Source: Echinicola shivajiensis (GTDB taxonomy: Bacteria > Bacteroidota > Bacteroidia > Cytophagales > Cyclobacteriaceae). Taken from it: DNA of 64,000 nucleotides. The position numbers were made by a program, and so were the translations under genes. The notes under the pieces were generated by a model that searched no databases, had not been told where the DNA came from, and saw only the letters and a program-made list of their open reading frames with translations. The DNA lies in NCBI RefSeq assembly GCF_018642165.1, contig NZ_JAHHZM010000003.1, positions 1 through 64,000 of the forward strand. The letters run 5' to 3'. This document shows, in pieces, positions 26,651 through 35,462 of the stretch (positions are counted from its first letter, which is position 1; the number at the start of each line of letters is the position of its first letter).

Positions 26651-28357
26651 ATGGATCCAAGAGAAGAAAATTTATATGATGTAATCGTTGTTGGCTCTGG
26701 CATCAGTGGGGGCTGGGCAGCCAAGGAATTTACTGAAAAGGGCTTTAAGACCTTATTGATTGAGCGTGGTAGGATGGTAGAGCATATCAAGGACTATCCT
26801 ACAGCGACAAAACATCCGTGGGAATTAGCACATCGGGACCAGCAAACCATGGAAGATAAAACAGGAAACCCATTGATTAGTAAGCATTACGCATATAAAG
26901 AATCTACCCGGCAATTTTATATAGATGATGAGGATCAAGAATATATACAGGAAAAACCTTTCGACTGGATCAGGGGATTTCAACTTGGGGGGAAGTCATT
27001 ACTATGGGCTAGGCAAACACAACGTTGGAGTGATTATGAATTTGGAGCACCTAAGAAATATAATTATGGTGTTGACTGGCCGATACGTTATGCAGACTTA
27101 GCCCCTTGGTATAGCCATGTAGAGCGTTTTGTAGGCATTGCAGGAAATAGAGATGGTATTCCAAATATGCCAGACAGTGAGGTAGTAGGAGCTTTTGAAA
27201 TGAATCGGGTAGAACGAGTAATAGCGGATAGGATTGATAAACATTATAAGGATAGAAAAGCCATTATTGGTCGGTGCGCCAACCTAGCAGAGCTGACAGA
27301 AACTCAAAGATCACAGGGTAGGAGCAAATGTATGGCTCGCTCATTGTGCTCGCGCGGATGTCCATTTGGGGCCTATTTCAGTTCAAATTCTTCCACCGTC
27401 CCCTTTGCCCAAAAAACAGGCAACTTAACCATAGTTACCGATACTATTGTAGAGTCGGTTGAATATGATGAATCTTCAAAAAAAGCTACAGGGGTACGGA
27501 CTATAAGTGCCCATGATAAATCCACAAAGACTTATCGGGCAAAAGTGATATTCTTGAATGCAGCGACCTTGAATACTAACCTCATCCTTTTGAATTCAAA
27601 GTCTGAACGATTTCCAAATGGCCTCGGAAATGACAATGGTTTGCTCGGAAGGTATATAGCTTTTCACAATTACAGAGGCCGACTCACTGCAGAGTTCCCC
27701 GGCTTTGAAGATTCTTATTATTATGGTCGTAGACCCACACAGATATTCATGCCTGCTTTTAAAAACATTCATCAAGCGGCACCAAATTTTAAAGGGTCTT
27801 ATTTGATCGCATTTTCCGCTTCTAGGGGTCGGGGAGTAGGGTCAAAGGAAACTATAGGAGCAGCTTTTAAAGATGCATTAACCCTACCTGGGAAATGGAG
27901 GGTGTCGATGATGATGCAAGGGGAGGTAATCCCAATATATGAAAACCATGTTCGATTGAGTGAGGATAAAAAGGATAAGTTTGGATTACCCCAAATGATC
28001 ATGTCCATTGGATATACAGATAATGATGTGGCAATGATGGAAGATTTTTTGGAAGAGGGTATGGATATGTTGGAAAAGGTGGGAGCAAAAAATATCAAGA
28101 AGTATGATCAACATATAGATTTTGGCAGACAACCCGGACTGGAGGTCCATGATGTAGGAGGGGTGCGTATGGGGCATGATCCTAAGACCTCTTTGTTGAA
28201 TGCTTATAACCAACTGCATTTGGTCAAAAATGTATTTGTAACCGATGGAGCATGTATGAGCAGTGTGGGGAACCAAAACCCATCCTTGACCTTCATGGCC
28301 ATAACTGCAAGAGCGGCCAATTATGCTATGGAACAATTAAAAGAAGGGAAGTTGTGA
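26651..28357 (+). CDS. GMC-family flavoprotein sugar/alcohol dehydrogenase, large subunit
   Basis: 568 residues. FAD-binding Rossmann motif VIVVGSGISGGWAAKEF at residues 12-28; FQLGGKSLLWARQTQRW is the FAD-attachment region; the C-terminal catalytic domain has EVHDVGGVRMGHDP (His) and GNQNPSLTFMAIT (Asn), typical of membrane-bound gluconate/sorbitol/pyranose-type dehydrogenases. It has no signal of its own, as expected for a partner of the Tat-exported subunit 3. It should oxidise a hydroxyl of a periplasmic sugar or sugar acid and pass electrons to a cytochrome, possibly the cytochrome domain encoded next. Confidence 0.92.
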   Translation: MDPREENLYDVIVVGSGISGGWAAKEFTEKGFKTLLIERGRMVEHIKDYPTATKHPWELAHRDQQTMEDKTGNPLISKHYAYKESTRQFYIDDEDQEYIQEKPFDWIRGFQLGGKSLLWARQTQRWSDYEFGAPKKYNYGVDWPIRYADLAPWYSHVERFVGIAGNRDGIPNMPDSEVVGAFEMNRVERVIADRIDKHYKDRKAIIGRCANLAELTETQRSQGRSKCMARSLCSRGCPFGAYFSSNSSTVPFAQKTGNLTIVTDTIVESVEYDESSKKATGVRTISAHDKSTKTYRAKVIFLNAATLNTNLILLNSKSERFPNGLGNDNGLLGRYIAFHNYRGRLTAEFPGFEDSYYYGRRPTQIFMPAFKNIHQAAPNFKGSYLIAFSASRGRGVGSKETIGAAFKDALTLPGKWRVSMMMQGEVIPIYENHVRLSEDKKDKFGLPQMIMSIGYTDNDVAMMEDFLEEGMDMLEKVGAKNIKKYDQHIDFGRQPGLEVHDVGGVRMGHDPKTSLLNAYNQLHLVKNVFVTDGACMSSVGNQNPSLTFMAITARAANYAMEQLKEGKL

Positions 28358-28359
28358 TA

Positions 28360-29886
28360 ATGACGGGAATTAGGCACTACTTGGCATTTTTGTCTATTAT
28401 CTTATTGATTTCTTGTCAAAAGGAATCCCAGGAATTCCAAAGGACTAAAATAGTTGATTATGTCAAGCTTAAAGAAGGCTCCTATCTTGAAGTTTCTTCT
28501 GTCGCTGAGGGCTTAGATGTTCCTTGGGGAATGGATCATTGGGGAAACAAGATAATTTTTACGGAAATAACTGGCGCTGTAAAGCAACTCGATTTGTCCA
28601 CAGGTAGATTATCCACTTTATTGGTATTGGATGATGTCTTTCAGAAGCGGACTACAGGACTACTGGATATTGCCATTCAGAAGGGAAAAGAAACAAATCC
28701 TTATGTTCTGTTAAACTATACTTCACAGGAAGGTTCGGAGGTTGTTTCCAACCTAGTGCGCTATACTTATACTGGTGATGCATTGATAGCTCCAAAAAAA
28801 CTACTGATAGTCAGAGGTTATACAGGCCATAATGGTGCTAGGTTGTTCATTGATGATCAAGATGTCGTTTACTGGGCTACTGGTGATGTGGCTGATAATA
28901 CACAGGCTCAAGACTCATTAACCCTCAATGGGAAGATTCTTCGACTTGACATAAATGGAGGAATACCTGAAGACAATCCAATACAGGGAAGCTATGTTTT
29001 TTCTTGGGGATTTAGAAATATGCAAGGTCTCACTATGGATGAAAGGGGCAATATCTTTACTTCCGAACATGGGGATGCTATTGAAGATGAAATTAACCTT
29101 ATCCAAGCGCTTCATAATTATGGATGGCCCCTTATTGAAGGTAAGCATGATACTACTGATGAATTGACTATCTCAGATAGCATCTGTTTCAGCCAGCCAA
29201 TAAAGTCTTGGACTCCTGTCATAGCTCCAGCAGGACTAGCTCATTACGCTGGTGATCAAATTCTTTCCTGGAAAAATACATTATTATTAGGGACACTGAA
29301 AAGTCAAACTTTTAGGGTGTTGTCGCTAAATAGTGAGCGTACTCAGGTAACAAATGAAAAAGTATTCTTTTCTGATAGATATGGACGTATTCGAGATGTC
29401 CTTGTTCTACCAAATGGCGATGTGTTTATATCTACTAGTAACCGTGATTGGAATCCCCAACCCGGATTTCCTTTGGGTGTAGATGATCGGATATTACGTA
29501 TTAGGGGAGTATCAAGTATCCCTAATGATGTAGAGTACATAGTCGAGGATGAACCAGAGGTAATTGGAAGTGAAGACGGGAAAGTGCTCTATAAAAACTA
29601 TTGTGCCTCTTGTCATAAGGAAGATGGAAAGGGAGTGTCGGGAAATTTCCCTCCATTAAGAGGTTCCCGGAGAATTAATAATACCTCTTTGTTTATTGAT
29701 GTCCTCCTGAATGGTACAAATGGTAAAGAAGAAATCAATGGTGTGAAATACAATCAGCCTATGGCAAGTTTTGCCTTTTTAAAGGATAATGAGCTTTCAG
29801 CCATTATAAATTACGTCAATATGGAGTTTGGCAATGGCAGGCAGATATTAACAAAAGAAGTAACCAACTATAGAAAAAAAGATTAA
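28360..29886 (+). CDS. PQQ-type sugar dehydrogenase fused to cytochrome c, lipoprotein
   Basis: 508 residues from ATG 28360, two bases after the GMC stop; a longer frame to 28252 lies inside the GMC gene. Lipoprotein signal with Cys20 in LLISCQKES. Residues about 40-400 form a glucose/sorbosone-dehydrogenase beta-propeller (GLDVPWGMDHWGN, GHNGARLFIDDQD, FSWGFRNMQGLT, FTSEHGDAIEDEINLI). Residues about 410-500 are a single-haem cytochrome c with CASCH and Met ligand in NQPMASF. It couples sugar oxidation to the respiratory chain on the periplasmic side. Whether it is itself the dehydrogenase or mainly the electron acceptor of the GMC pair is open. Confidence 0.88.
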   Translation: MTGIRHYLAFLSIILLISCQKESQEFQRTKIVDYVKLKEGSYLEVSSVAEGLDVPWGMDHWGNKIIFTEITGAVKQLDLSTGRLSTLLVLDDVFQKRTTGLLDIAIQKGKETNPYVLLNYTSQEGSEVVSNLVRYTYTGDALIAPKKLLIVRGYTGHNGARLFIDDQDVVYWATGDVADNTQAQDSLTLNGKILRLDINGGIPEDNPIQGSYVFSWGFRNMQGLTMDERGNIFTSEHGDAIEDEINLIQALHNYGWPLIEGKHDTTDELTISDSICFSQPIKSWTPVIAPAGLAHYAGDQILSWKNTLLLGTLKSQTFRVLSLNSERTQVTNEKVFFSDRYGRIRDVLVLPNGDVFISTSNRDWNPQPGFPLGVDDRILRIRGVSSIPNDVEYIVEDEPEVIGSEDGKVLYKNYCASCHKEDGKGVSGNFPPLRGSRRINNTSLFIDVLLNGTNGKEEINGVKYNQPMASFAFLKDNELSAIINYVNMEFGNGRQILTKEVTNYRKKD

Positions 29887-31104
29887 ATGGTGGGGAAGAA
29901 AAATATTAATTGGCTTTCGGTACTTGGGCCTGGTGTGATTACAGCTGCTTTGGTATTTGGCCCTAGCAAGATGACCATAACTTCAAAAATGGGGGCAGAC
30001 TTTTCATACTCTTTGATCTGGACCATTATTGTAGCTATTTTCTTTATGATGGTATTTACCAATATGAGTGCGCGTATAGGGCAGCATAACAAAGAGTCCT
30101 TATTAAGCCTAATTCGTATAAAGACAGGGAAATTGGGGAGTCTTTTTATTGGTGGAGGTATTTTTTTGGTAGCCACTTCTTTCCAGGCAGGGAATTCGAC
30201 AGGCTTGGGAATCGCCATTGGAGAAGCTACTAGTACTGATGCAAAGATTTGGATAGTCCTATTCAATATTTTGGGAATATTATTGTTGTTTTTCCGGTCG
30301 TTTTACAAAATGATGGAAAAAGTAATGTTGGCGCTGGTAATATTGATGCTTCTATGTTTCACTGTTACTGCCATCGTAGTTCAACCTTCTCTTCCAAATG
30401 TGTTTTCGGGAATTAAGCCAAGCATTCCCGATGAATCTGAAGGGCTTATTATCGCTTTTATTGCCTCATGCTTCTCACTTGTTGGTGCCTTTTATCAGTC
30501 TTATTTGATTCAAGAAAAGAGAAAAAACCAATCAGGTTTGGAGCTTGACGCAAAATATGCCCAACTAAGTAGCACTGTTGGTATAGTGATACTGGGCTTG
30601 ATGAGTGCGGTGGTGTTGATTTGTGCTGCTACGGTATTGCATCCTCAAGGTATCAAAGTCAACTCTGCGTCAGAAATGGGTTTGGCCCTAGCCCCATTGT
30701 TTGGCCCTTTGGCCAGTGAGCTTTTCTTTATTGGCCTTTTTGGCGCATCATTTTCATCATTGGTAGGAAATGCAACCCTTGGAGGTTCCATGTTGGGAGA
30801 TGCTTTGGGTTTTAAAAATGGTTTGGACAATAATAATGTGAAAATATGCATTGCAGCTGTAATGGTTTTTGGGGCTGCGATTGCTATTGCCTTTGGAAAA
30901 CTCCCCTTAGAATTGATAGTACTGGCGCAAAGCGTTACCATATTCCTAGTGCCCTTTATAGGGATATCCATTTATTGGGTAGGCAATAGTGAAGAAATTA
31001 TGGGCGCAAAGAAAAACAATGCTTTTCAGCGGGTGGCAGGATTGATAGGTATTGTATTGGTTTTGTTTTTAGCGATAAAAAATTTTAACGTATTATTCTT
31101 ATAA
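29887..31104 (+). CDS. Nramp-fold transporter lacking metal-binding motifs
   Basis: 405 residues with about 11 membrane helices, no gap to the preceding stop. Overall it is Nramp-like (opening LGPGVITAALVFGPSKM). In classical Nramp transporters helix 1 carries DPGN and helix 6 MPH, which bind Mn/Fe. Here the corresponding segments read GPSK (after GPGVITAALVF) and SLV (in ASCFSLVGAFYQSYLIQ), so the metal ligands are lost. In the middle of a catabolic operon it may carry the organic product of the periplasmic steps, or another ion; this is inference. Automatic annotation as Mn/Fe transporter would mislead. Confidence 0.85.
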   Translation: MVGKKNINWLSVLGPGVITAALVFGPSKMTITSKMGADFSYSLIWTIIVAIFFMMVFTNMSARIGQHNKESLLSLIRIKTGKLGSLFIGGGIFLVATSFQAGNSTGLGIAIGEATSTDAKIWIVLFNILGILLLFFRSFYKMMEKVMLALVILMLLCFTVTAIVVQPSLPNVFSGIKPSIPDESEGLIIAFIASCFSLVGAFYQSYLIQEKRKNQSGLELDAKYAQLSSTVGIVILGLMSAVVLICAATVLHPQGIKVNSASEMGLALAPLFGPLASELFFIGLFGASFSSLVGNATLGGSMLGDALGFKNGLDNNNVKICIAAVMVFGAAIAIAFGKLPLELIVLAQSVTIFLVPFIGISIYWVGNSEEIMGAKKNNAFQRVAGLIGIVLVLFLAIKNFNVLFL

Positions 31105-31109
31105 ATATT

Positions 31110-32123
31110 ATGAATTTAAAAGAAATGGAAGCATCACTAACGCGCCCTTCAAAGGTATTAGTTGATGATGTTAAAAAACTGGAAGGGGATGTAATGTTGC
31201 TTGGCATTGGAGGAAAGATGGGAGTGAGTATGGGAAAACTGCTAGTTGACGCCATTGCAGAGGCGGGAAAGGATACCAAGGTGTATGGAGTTTCTAGATT
31301 TAGCAATCCCGAGGCTAAAAGGGAAGTGGAGGCAAATGGTGTTATGCCGATTGCTTGCGACCTGCTAAATGAAGAGAGCTTGCAATCTTTGCCCGAGGTG
31401 AAAAACGTTATTTATTTGGCTGGCCATAAGTTTGGTACCACAGGAAATGAGGACTTTACCTGGGCGATGAATACTTATTTGCCTGGACGTGTATCCGAAA
31501 AATTTAAAAAGGCCAATATAGTCGCATTTTCTTCTGGAAATGTATTGCCTTTTGTAAAGCTAAATGAGGGAGGAGTAGATGAAGAGGCTATACCTGAACC
31601 AATAGGAGAGTATGCCCAGTCATGCTTAGGGAGAGAACGCATTTTCCAGTATTTTTCAAAGAAGAACCATACTCCAATGTTGATTTATCGTCTTAACTAT
31701 GCGGTGGATTTCCGGTATGGAGTGCTTATGGAAATTGCCAAATCTGTTTTAGAGGGGAACCCCATAGATCTCAGGACAGAAAATGTGAATGTTATTTGGC
31801 AGGGGGATGCAAATGAGATTGCCATAAGGTCATTGTTGCATTGCGAATCACCTGCAAAATTGCTGAATGTTACTGGTCCGGAAACCTTGTCCACACGATG
31901 GATAGCCAAAGAGTTTGGTAAGTTTTTCGGAAAAGAACCTATATATCAATTTGAAGCAGAGGGAACCGCTCTACTTAATAATGCTTCTGAATGCCACCGC
32001 TTGTTTGGTTATCCTAGAACAACAATTAGGGAGATAATCGACATTACCGCAACTTGGTTGCTCAATGGAGGCGACGAATTTGGTAAACCTACTCATTTCC
32101 AAGAACGAAAAGGACAATTTTAA
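31110..32123 (+). CDS. NAD-dependent epimerase/dehydratase-family protein
   Basis: 337 residues. Rossmann motif LLGIGGKMGVSMGKLL near residue 30; SDR-type Ser in VAFSSGNVLPF and Tyr in GEYAQSCLGRERIF. The lysine of the usual YxxxK motif is replaced (Y-A-Q-S-C), with arginine three residues later, so catalysis must differ or the enzyme is a reductase using other residues. The stop overlaps the next ATG by one base (TAATG), implying coupling to the DHDPS-family gene. Cytoplasmic, with no signal. Role: oxidation, reduction or epimerisation of a sugar-acid intermediate (inference). Confidence 0.85.
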   Translation: MNLKEMEASLTRPSKVLVDDVKKLEGDVMLLGIGGKMGVSMGKLLVDAIAEAGKDTKVYGVSRFSNPEAKREVEANGVMPIACDLLNEESLQSLPEVKNVIYLAGHKFGTTGNEDFTWAMNTYLPGRVSEKFKKANIVAFSSGNVLPFVKLNEGGVDEEAIPEPIGEYAQSCLGRERIFQYFSKKNHTPMLIYRLNYAVDFRYGVLMEIAKSVLEGNPIDLRTENVNVIWQGDANEIAIRSLLHCESPAKLLNVTGPETLSTRWIAKEFGKFFGKEPIYQFEAEGTALLNNASECHRLFGYPRTTIREIIDITATWLLNGGDEFGKPTHFQERKGQF

Positions 32124-33199
32124 TGGCACTGAATAAAGAACTTAAGAGGCTATTATTGGATGGTACTGTAATTCCAGCCCACCCATTGGCTTTAACTGAA
32201 AATCGTGTATTGGATGAAGAAAGTCAACGTAAATTGACACAGTATTATATCCAAAGCGGAGCAGGAGGAGTAGCTGTTGCGGTTCATTCCACCCAATTTG
32301 AAATCAGGGATCCTGGTATTGGCCTATTTGAAAAAATATTAGCCTTGGCGACAGAGGAGATTGATAAAGCGCATCTAGAAAGGCCTTTTATTAAGGTGGC
32401 AGGAATCTGCGGGCTTACAGAGCAGGCTGTGTCAGAAGCTGAAATAGCTACAAAATTGGGCTATAATATTGGTCTTCTTAGTATGGGGGGCTTAAAGGGA
32501 TGGACAGAGTCGCAGATTTTGGAGCGTACTGCAGAGGTTGCAAAGGTTATTCCTGTCTTTGGTTTCTACCTTCAGCCTTCTGTTGGAGGCAGGATATTTT
32601 CTTATGACTTCTGGGAGAAATTAGTCCAAATCGAAGGTGTTGAGGCTATCAAATGTGCTTCATTTAACCGCTATCAGACACTTGATGTAATGCGCGCTGT
32701 AGCTAATTCTTCAAGAAGGGAAGAAATTGCTATGTACACTGGAAATGATGATAATATAGTGGCAGATTTACTTACTGATTACTCTTTCCCGGTCGGAGGG
32801 CAGGATGTCATTGTTGAATTTCGTGGTGGATTACTAGGGCATTGGGCAGTATGGACTCGAAAAGCAGTGGAGTTATTAGAAGAAGTGAAAGCTTATAAGA
32901 AAAACCCTGATCCTAAAACAGCCTCGAATTTGTTGACAAAAGGAATTAAGATTACAGATGTCAATGCGGCATTATTTGATCCAGCTAATGCATTTCATGG
33001 TTGTATACCTGGGATCCATGAGGTGCTCCGAAGGCAAGGACTCCTTAAAGGTATATGGTGTTTGAATCCAAATGAAAAGCTGTCCCCAGGGCAATTGGAA
33101 GAAATTGATCGTGTCTATCAAGATTACCCTGAATTGAACGATGATGAGTTTGTTCATTTGTTCTTGACTGGTAAAATGGCCTCATTTGATAATCAATGA
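32123..33199 (+). CDS. DHDPS/NAL-family Schiff-base lyase
   Basis: 358 residues, TIM barrel of the dihydrodipicolinate synthase family. The Schiff-base lysine is in EAIKCASFNRYQ near residue 180 and the catalytic tyrosine in FGFYLQPSVGG near residue 150. A C-terminal extension of about 60 residues (VLRRQGLLKGIWCLNPNEKL) marks a Bacteroidota subfamily distinct from DapA. Such enzymes cleave or form 2-keto-3-deoxy acids; together with the enolase-superfamily enzyme this suggests a non-phosphorylative aldonate-type pathway. Coupled to both neighbours (1-base overlap before, 4-base overlap after). Confidence 0.88.
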   Translation: MALNKELKRLLLDGTVIPAHPLALTENRVLDEESQRKLTQYYIQSGAGGVAVAVHSTQFEIRDPGIGLFEKILALATEEIDKAHLERPFIKVAGICGLTEQAVSEAEIATKLGYNIGLLSMGGLKGWTESQILERTAEVAKVIPVFGFYLQPSVGGRIFSYDFWEKLVQIEGVEAIKCASFNRYQTLDVMRAVANSSRREEIAMYTGNDDNIVADLLTDYSFPVGGQDVIVEFRGGLLGHWAVWTRKAVELLEEVKAYKKNPDPKTASNLLTKGIKITDVNAALFDPANAFHGCIPGIHEVLRRQGLLKGIWCLNPNEKLSPGQLEEIDRVYQDYPELNDDEFVHLFLTGKMASFDNQ

Positions 33200-34383
33200 A
33201 TTTAAAGGATAAAATAGAAAGAATTTCTCTGGAAATTACTGGTGATATAATAGCAAAGAGAAGATACTTGCACCGAAATCCAGAATTGTCGTTTGAGGAA
33301 TTTCAAACAAGTAAATATGTGAAAACCGAGCTTGAAAAGCTCGGTATTTCATTTACTAGTATGGCTAAGACTGGTGTTTTGGCGGAAATAAAGGGTGAAT
33401 TAGCATCTGACAAAGTTATCGCACTCCGTGCAGATATGGATGCTCTCCCAATTACTGAGATTGAAGGAAGGGAATATGGTTCAATAAATAAAGGTGTAAT
33501 GCATGCTTGTGGGCATGATGTACATACCGCTTCTTTATTGGGAGTGGCGCAAATATTACAATCTTTAAAACCTGAATTTGGGGGAGTCGTAAAGCTTATA
33601 TTCCAGCCAGGAGAAGAGCGTCCCCCAGGGGGAGCCAAAATTATGATTGAGGAAGGGGTTTTGGAGAATCCCAAACCCCAAGCAGTACTCGGACAACATG
33701 TAATGCCGGAGCTTCCTAAGGGTAAAGTTGGCTTTAGGTCAGGAAAGTACATGGCCTCCAATGATGAACTTTTTGTAAGGGTAATGGGAAGGGGCGGTCA
33801 TGGTGCTCAGCCCCAACAAAACATAGATCCAGTGGTAATAACTGCTCAAATAATAACCGCTTTACAACAGGTCGTGAGCCGAATAGCTAACCCCACGATG
33901 CCCAGTGTATTGTCATTTGGAAAAGTTATAGCCAATGGAGCTACCAATATAATACCGGATGAAGTTTATTTAGAAGGAACTTTCCGTACCCTTGATGAAC
34001 AATGGCGCAAGGAAGCACATATAAGCATGAAGAAAATGGCAGAGGGAATTGCGAATAGCTTGGGAGGCACTTGTAGCTTTGAAATACGTGAGGGATATCC
34101 TTTTCTAGAAAATGAACCCAAATTAACTTCAGAAATACGGGCTTATGCAGAAGAATTTATTGGTAAAGAAAAGGTGGTAGATTTAGACCTTTGGTTGGCC
34201 TCGGAGGATTTTGCATTTTATTCCCAAGCTACCAATGCCTGTTTCTACCGACTGGGAACAGGCAATGAGTCCAAGGGAATTACTTCGGACCTGCATACAT
34301 CCACCTTTGATATAGATGAAAGCGCTATAGAGCTAAGTATCGGCTTGATGGCCTATATTACTTTACGTGAGTTGGGGAATTGA
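33196..34383 (+). CDS. M20-family amidohydrolase (M20D, hippurate-hydrolase-like)
   Basis: 395 residues. Zinc site and catalytic residues: HACGHDVHTASL (near residue 102), FQPGEERPPGGA (catalytic Glu near 138), and a late His in SDLHTSTFDI; the dimerisation-domain motif is GRGGHGAQP. Family members deacylate N-acyl amino acids or open amide bonds. No signal peptide, so cytoplasmic. Its ATG overlaps the DHDPS stop (ATGA). It is the last gene of the run and its end overlaps by 21 bases the end of the convergent Gfo/Idh gene. An N-acylated sugar acid or amino-acid conjugate as pathway substrate would explain it. Confidence 0.88.
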   Translation: MNLKDKIERISLEITGDIIAKRRYLHRNPELSFEEFQTSKYVKTELEKLGISFTSMAKTGVLAEIKGELASDKVIALRADMDALPITEIEGREYGSINKGVMHACGHDVHTASLLGVAQILQSLKPEFGGVVKLIFQPGEERPPGGAKIMIEEGVLENPKPQAVLGQHVMPELPKGKVGFRSGKYMASNDELFVRVMGRGGHGAQPQQNIDPVVITAQIITALQQVVSRIANPTMPSVLSFGKVIANGATNIIPDEVYLEGTFRTLDEQWRKEAHISMKKMAEGIANSLGGTCSFEIREGYPFLENEPKLTSEIRAYAEEFIGKEKVVDLDLWLASEDFAFYSQATNACFYRLGTGNESKGITSDLHTSTFDIDESAIELSIGLMAYITLRELGN

Positions 34384-35373
34384 AACGGATTGTCCTCCAA
34401 GCTTTTTACTTTCATCTGCCGCTTCCATAAAAGCTAAAATTTCCAAGGTTTGAATGGGGTTGACTGGGGGGACTCCACTATCGAAAAATTCAGCTATTTG
34501 GTAGAGTAGTGGTAGATAGCCTTCATAAGGTGATATTGCTACTTGGCCTTTTTCACCAAAAGCAATCCCTCCGAATGCATGTTTTCCTCTTCGTATACCA
34601 CGAAATGTGCCTATACGGTCGTCCTTCCATATACCAACCACCATATCGGTGTCTTGCGTGTGCACGCGTGATACTTGCATACATCCAGGTCCCATGATGG
34701 TAAAAAGCATTTCAACTCCATGGATGCCATACCAGAACAGATCGGGATGTGTAGGTTCGATAATAGCAGGACTATAGGTGTCTACTCCAGTGATATTTCC
34801 TATTAGTTTTCCAGAAACGATATCTGGAATATTTTTAACATAACGAAGAGAGGAAGAAGAGAAAATTGGTACACCATTTTTATCTGCCGCCTCGAAAATG
34901 GCTTTTGCATCGGAAAGTGATGCCGCGATGGGTTTATCGATAAAAAGTTTTTTTCCAGCTTTTATTACAGGGAGTGCTTGTTCAAAATGAAGGCGTCCGT
35001 CATTTGTTTCTAAAAGTACAACATCTACTTGATCCAATAATGAATCGATGGAATTGACAATTTTGACTCCATATTCCTTTATTTCTTTAATGTACCCAGG
35101 TATACGTTTGGCAGAGGATTCAATTGTTTTGCTCCCATATGGATAGGCAGCAACCACCCGATAACCTTTGATACTTGGATCAGGATTTGGGGAATTGAAA
35201 GCTTTTGTGAAGGCAAGACTATGGGAGGTATCCAAGCCTATGATCCCAACTCGCTTTCCTTTAGGTAAGTCTTCCAGCTGTTGGGCTAAACCGAGCTTAG
35301 GGGATTGGATTATGGACAAACCTACGCCTACAGAAGCTAATCCTTTTAAAAAAATACGACGGTTATGGCTCAT
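34363..35373 (-). CDS. Gfo/Idh/MocA-family oxidoreductase with Tat signal
   Basis: 336 residues. Twin-arginine signal HNRRIFLKGLASVGVGLSII, then the NAD-binding domain (GKRVGIIGLDTSHSLAF near residue 38) and KKLFIDKPIAASLSDAKAIF with the family's conserved Lys-Pro. Exported members of this family are frequent in Bacteroidota glycan loci and oxidise or rearrange sugars with tightly bound NAD. It is convergent with the M20 gene but shares the operator/promoter arrangement of SusC at 19297, so it belongs to the same regulon. Confidence 0.88.
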   Translation of the reverse strand: MSHNRRIFLKGLASVGVGLSIIQSPKLGLAQQLEDLPKGKRVGIIGLDTSHSLAFTKAFNSPNPDPSIKGYRVVAAYPYGSKTIESSAKRIPGYIKEIKEYGVKIVNSIDSLLDQVDVVLLETNDGRLHFEQALPVIKAGKKLFIDKPIAASLSDAKAIFEAADKNGVPIFSSSSLRYVKNIPDIVSGKLIGNITGVDTYSPAIIEPTHPDLFWYGIHGVEMLFTIMGPGCMQVSRVHTQDTDMVVGIWKDDRIGTFRGIRRGKHAFGGIAFGEKGQVAISPYEGYLPLLYQIAEFFDSGVPPVNPIQTLEILAFMEAADESKKLGGQSVSIPQLT

Positions 35374-35410
35374 ACTTTTACTTTTATCAATTGTAAAATT
35401 TAATCTTTTG

Positions 35411-35441
35411 AAAAATTAAGCTGTGGAGCCTAGGGAAACAA
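35411..35441 (-). promoter_or_regulatory. Candidate promoter of the Gfo/Idh gene
   Basis: Read on the minus strand: TTG (35441-35439), 20 bases, TAATTTTT (35418-35411). TTTACAT lies at 35456-35450 between operator and TTG, at the same offset as at 19215. Confidence 0.5.
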
Positions 35442-35462
35442 GGTAATACATGTAAATATTTA

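Noticed and set aside
29887-31104. Simple call as Mn/Fe Nramp transporter
   Set aside because: The DPGN and MPH metal motifs are missing, so only the fold is supported.
33303-33761. 152-codon minus-strand frame inside the M20 gene
   Set aside because: It is opposite the conserved zinc motifs of the amidohydrolase; its Ser/Pro-rich product is typical of an antisense shadow.
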